A model generated the notes under the pieces. It was not told where the DNA came from. It saw only the letters and a program-made list of their open reading frames with translations, and made no database searches. The position numbers were made by a program, and so were the translations under genes. Positions 63,647-64,000 of a DNA stretch of 64,000 nt are shown piece after piece. Numbering within the stretch: the stretch's first letter is position 1; every line of letters begins with the position of its first letter. Origin of the DNA: Loktanella sp. 3ANDIMAR09 (GTDB taxonomy: Bacteria; Pseudomonadota; Alphaproteobacteria; Rhodobacterales; Rhodobacteraceae); assembly GCF_001420005.1 (NCBI RefSeq), contig NZ_LJAK01000001.1, forward strand, positions 372,001 to 436,000, given 5' to 3'.

Positions 63647-64000
63647 ATGACCTACTTGCCCGCCTCGGACCGCTATGACCGCATGCCTTACCGCCGCTGC
63701 GGTCGGTCGGGCCTCAAGCTTCCGGCGATCAGCCTGGGGCTTTGGCACAACTTCGGCGGGGACACTCCGCACGAAGTCAAACGCGACATGTGTCGCACGG
63801 CGTTCGACCATGGCATCACCCATTTCGACTTGGCCAACAACTATGGCCCGCCACCGGGCAGCGCCGAAGAAGCGTTCGGTGAAATCCTCGCGACCGATTT
63901 CGCAGGCCTGCGGGACGAGCTGATCATCAGTTCCAAGGCGGGCTATGACATGTGGCCCGGTCCCTATGGAAATTGGGGCAGCCGCAAATACCTGATGGCG
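63647..64000 (+). CDS. Aldo/keto reductase (3' end missing)
   Basis: ATG at 63647 with CAGGAGA before it; the frame is open to the right edge (118 codons). It starts with YRRCGRSGLKLPAISLGLWHNFGG and continues with AFDHGITHFDLANNYGPPPGSAEEAFGEIL, the cofactor and catalytic (Asp, Tyr) segment of the YghZ / L-glyceraldehyde 3-phosphate reductase branch, then the catalytic Lys in ISSKAGYDMWPGPYG. NADPH-dependent carbonyl reduction expected. Confidence 0.9.
   Translation, partial: MTYLPASDRYDRMPYRRCGRSGLKLPAISLGLWHNFGGDTPHEVKRDMCRTAFDHGITHFDLANNYGPPPGSAEEAFGEILATDFAGLRDELIISSKAGYDMWPGPYGNWGSRKYLMA

Overview
The window looks like a chromosomal segment of a marine-type alphaproteobacterium of the Rhodobacterales (Roseobacter group). 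GC is high, and the gene set fits that group: a SelD fused to a flavoprotein domain, DUF3576 beside leuS, DUF4170 beside waaA/lpxK, DUF2125, the DsbA/DciA/mutY block, and the GANTC methyltransferase gene ccrM beside rnhB. I see no phage, insertion sequence, plasmid gene or CRISPR array. Most of the window is tightly packed housekeeping DNA in short operons, many with 1-4 base overlaps between stop and start codons.

Layout. 1-3 kb: selenium tRNA modification (mnmH, cut by the window edge, convergent with selD). 3-7.6 kb: an ABC exporter (ATPase, FtsX-type permease, AttH/CrtC lipocalin-like protein) and a flavin-binding oxidase-like protein. 7.8-13.9 kb: thiolase, YggT, thioesterase-like protein, UMF1-type MFS permease, mepA, a phytase-like lipoprotein and a YhhQ-type queuosine-precursor transporter. 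13.9-14.9 kb: an unusual structured leader or small RNA, then the ribosome-rescue gene arfB and a tiny membrane protein. 15.0-16.1 kb: an AT-rich island with a frameshifted SIR2-like gene just downstream of pncB. 16.1-25.4 kb: NAD salvage (pncB, pncA), cytochrome b, a membrane-tethered LuxR-type regulator, TerB-like protein, AbrB-type permease, trhO, an Hsp70-like protein, an FAD oxidoreductase and a uronate-dehydrogenase-like enzyme. 25.5-32.9 kb: L,D-transpeptidase, capsule-type protein, 1-Cys peroxiredoxin, aldehyde dehydrogenase, RluA-type pseudouridine synthase, a YggS-type PLP protein and a porin with an EF-hand-like loop. 33-40.6 kb: leuS (with a low-GC insertion in its editing region), lptE, holA, and a gfc/yjb-like exopolysaccharide cluster. 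40.6-49.7 kb: flavoprotein, HNH protein, enoyl-CoA hydratase, SDR, DUF2125, pmbA, an IMPase-family enzyme, DUF4170, waaA-like, lpxK. 49.7-57.8 kb: CoA transferase, DsbA-like, DciA, mutY, alkB, a CurA-type reductase, ccrM, rnhB. 58-64 kb: small secreted proteins, a membrane-anchored winged-helix protein, an alpha/beta hydrolase, tRNA-Arg(CCT), a LacI-family regulator, a degenerate GGDEF/EAL protein and an aldo/keto reductase cut by the right edge.

The most unusual signals are four. First, the RNA upstream of arfB has a 14-base perfect match to the 16S anti-Shine-Dalgarno tail, overlapping mini-ORFs, its own internal anti-SD and two mutually exclusive pairings of a terminator arm. Second, about 350 bases of low-GC coding sequence lie inside leuS. 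Third, a low-GC, frameshifted SIR2-like gene sits directly behind an NAD-salvage gene. Fourth, a porin loop carries a canonical EF-hand calcium-binding pattern. All functional calls rest on reading motifs by eye; no database search was run.
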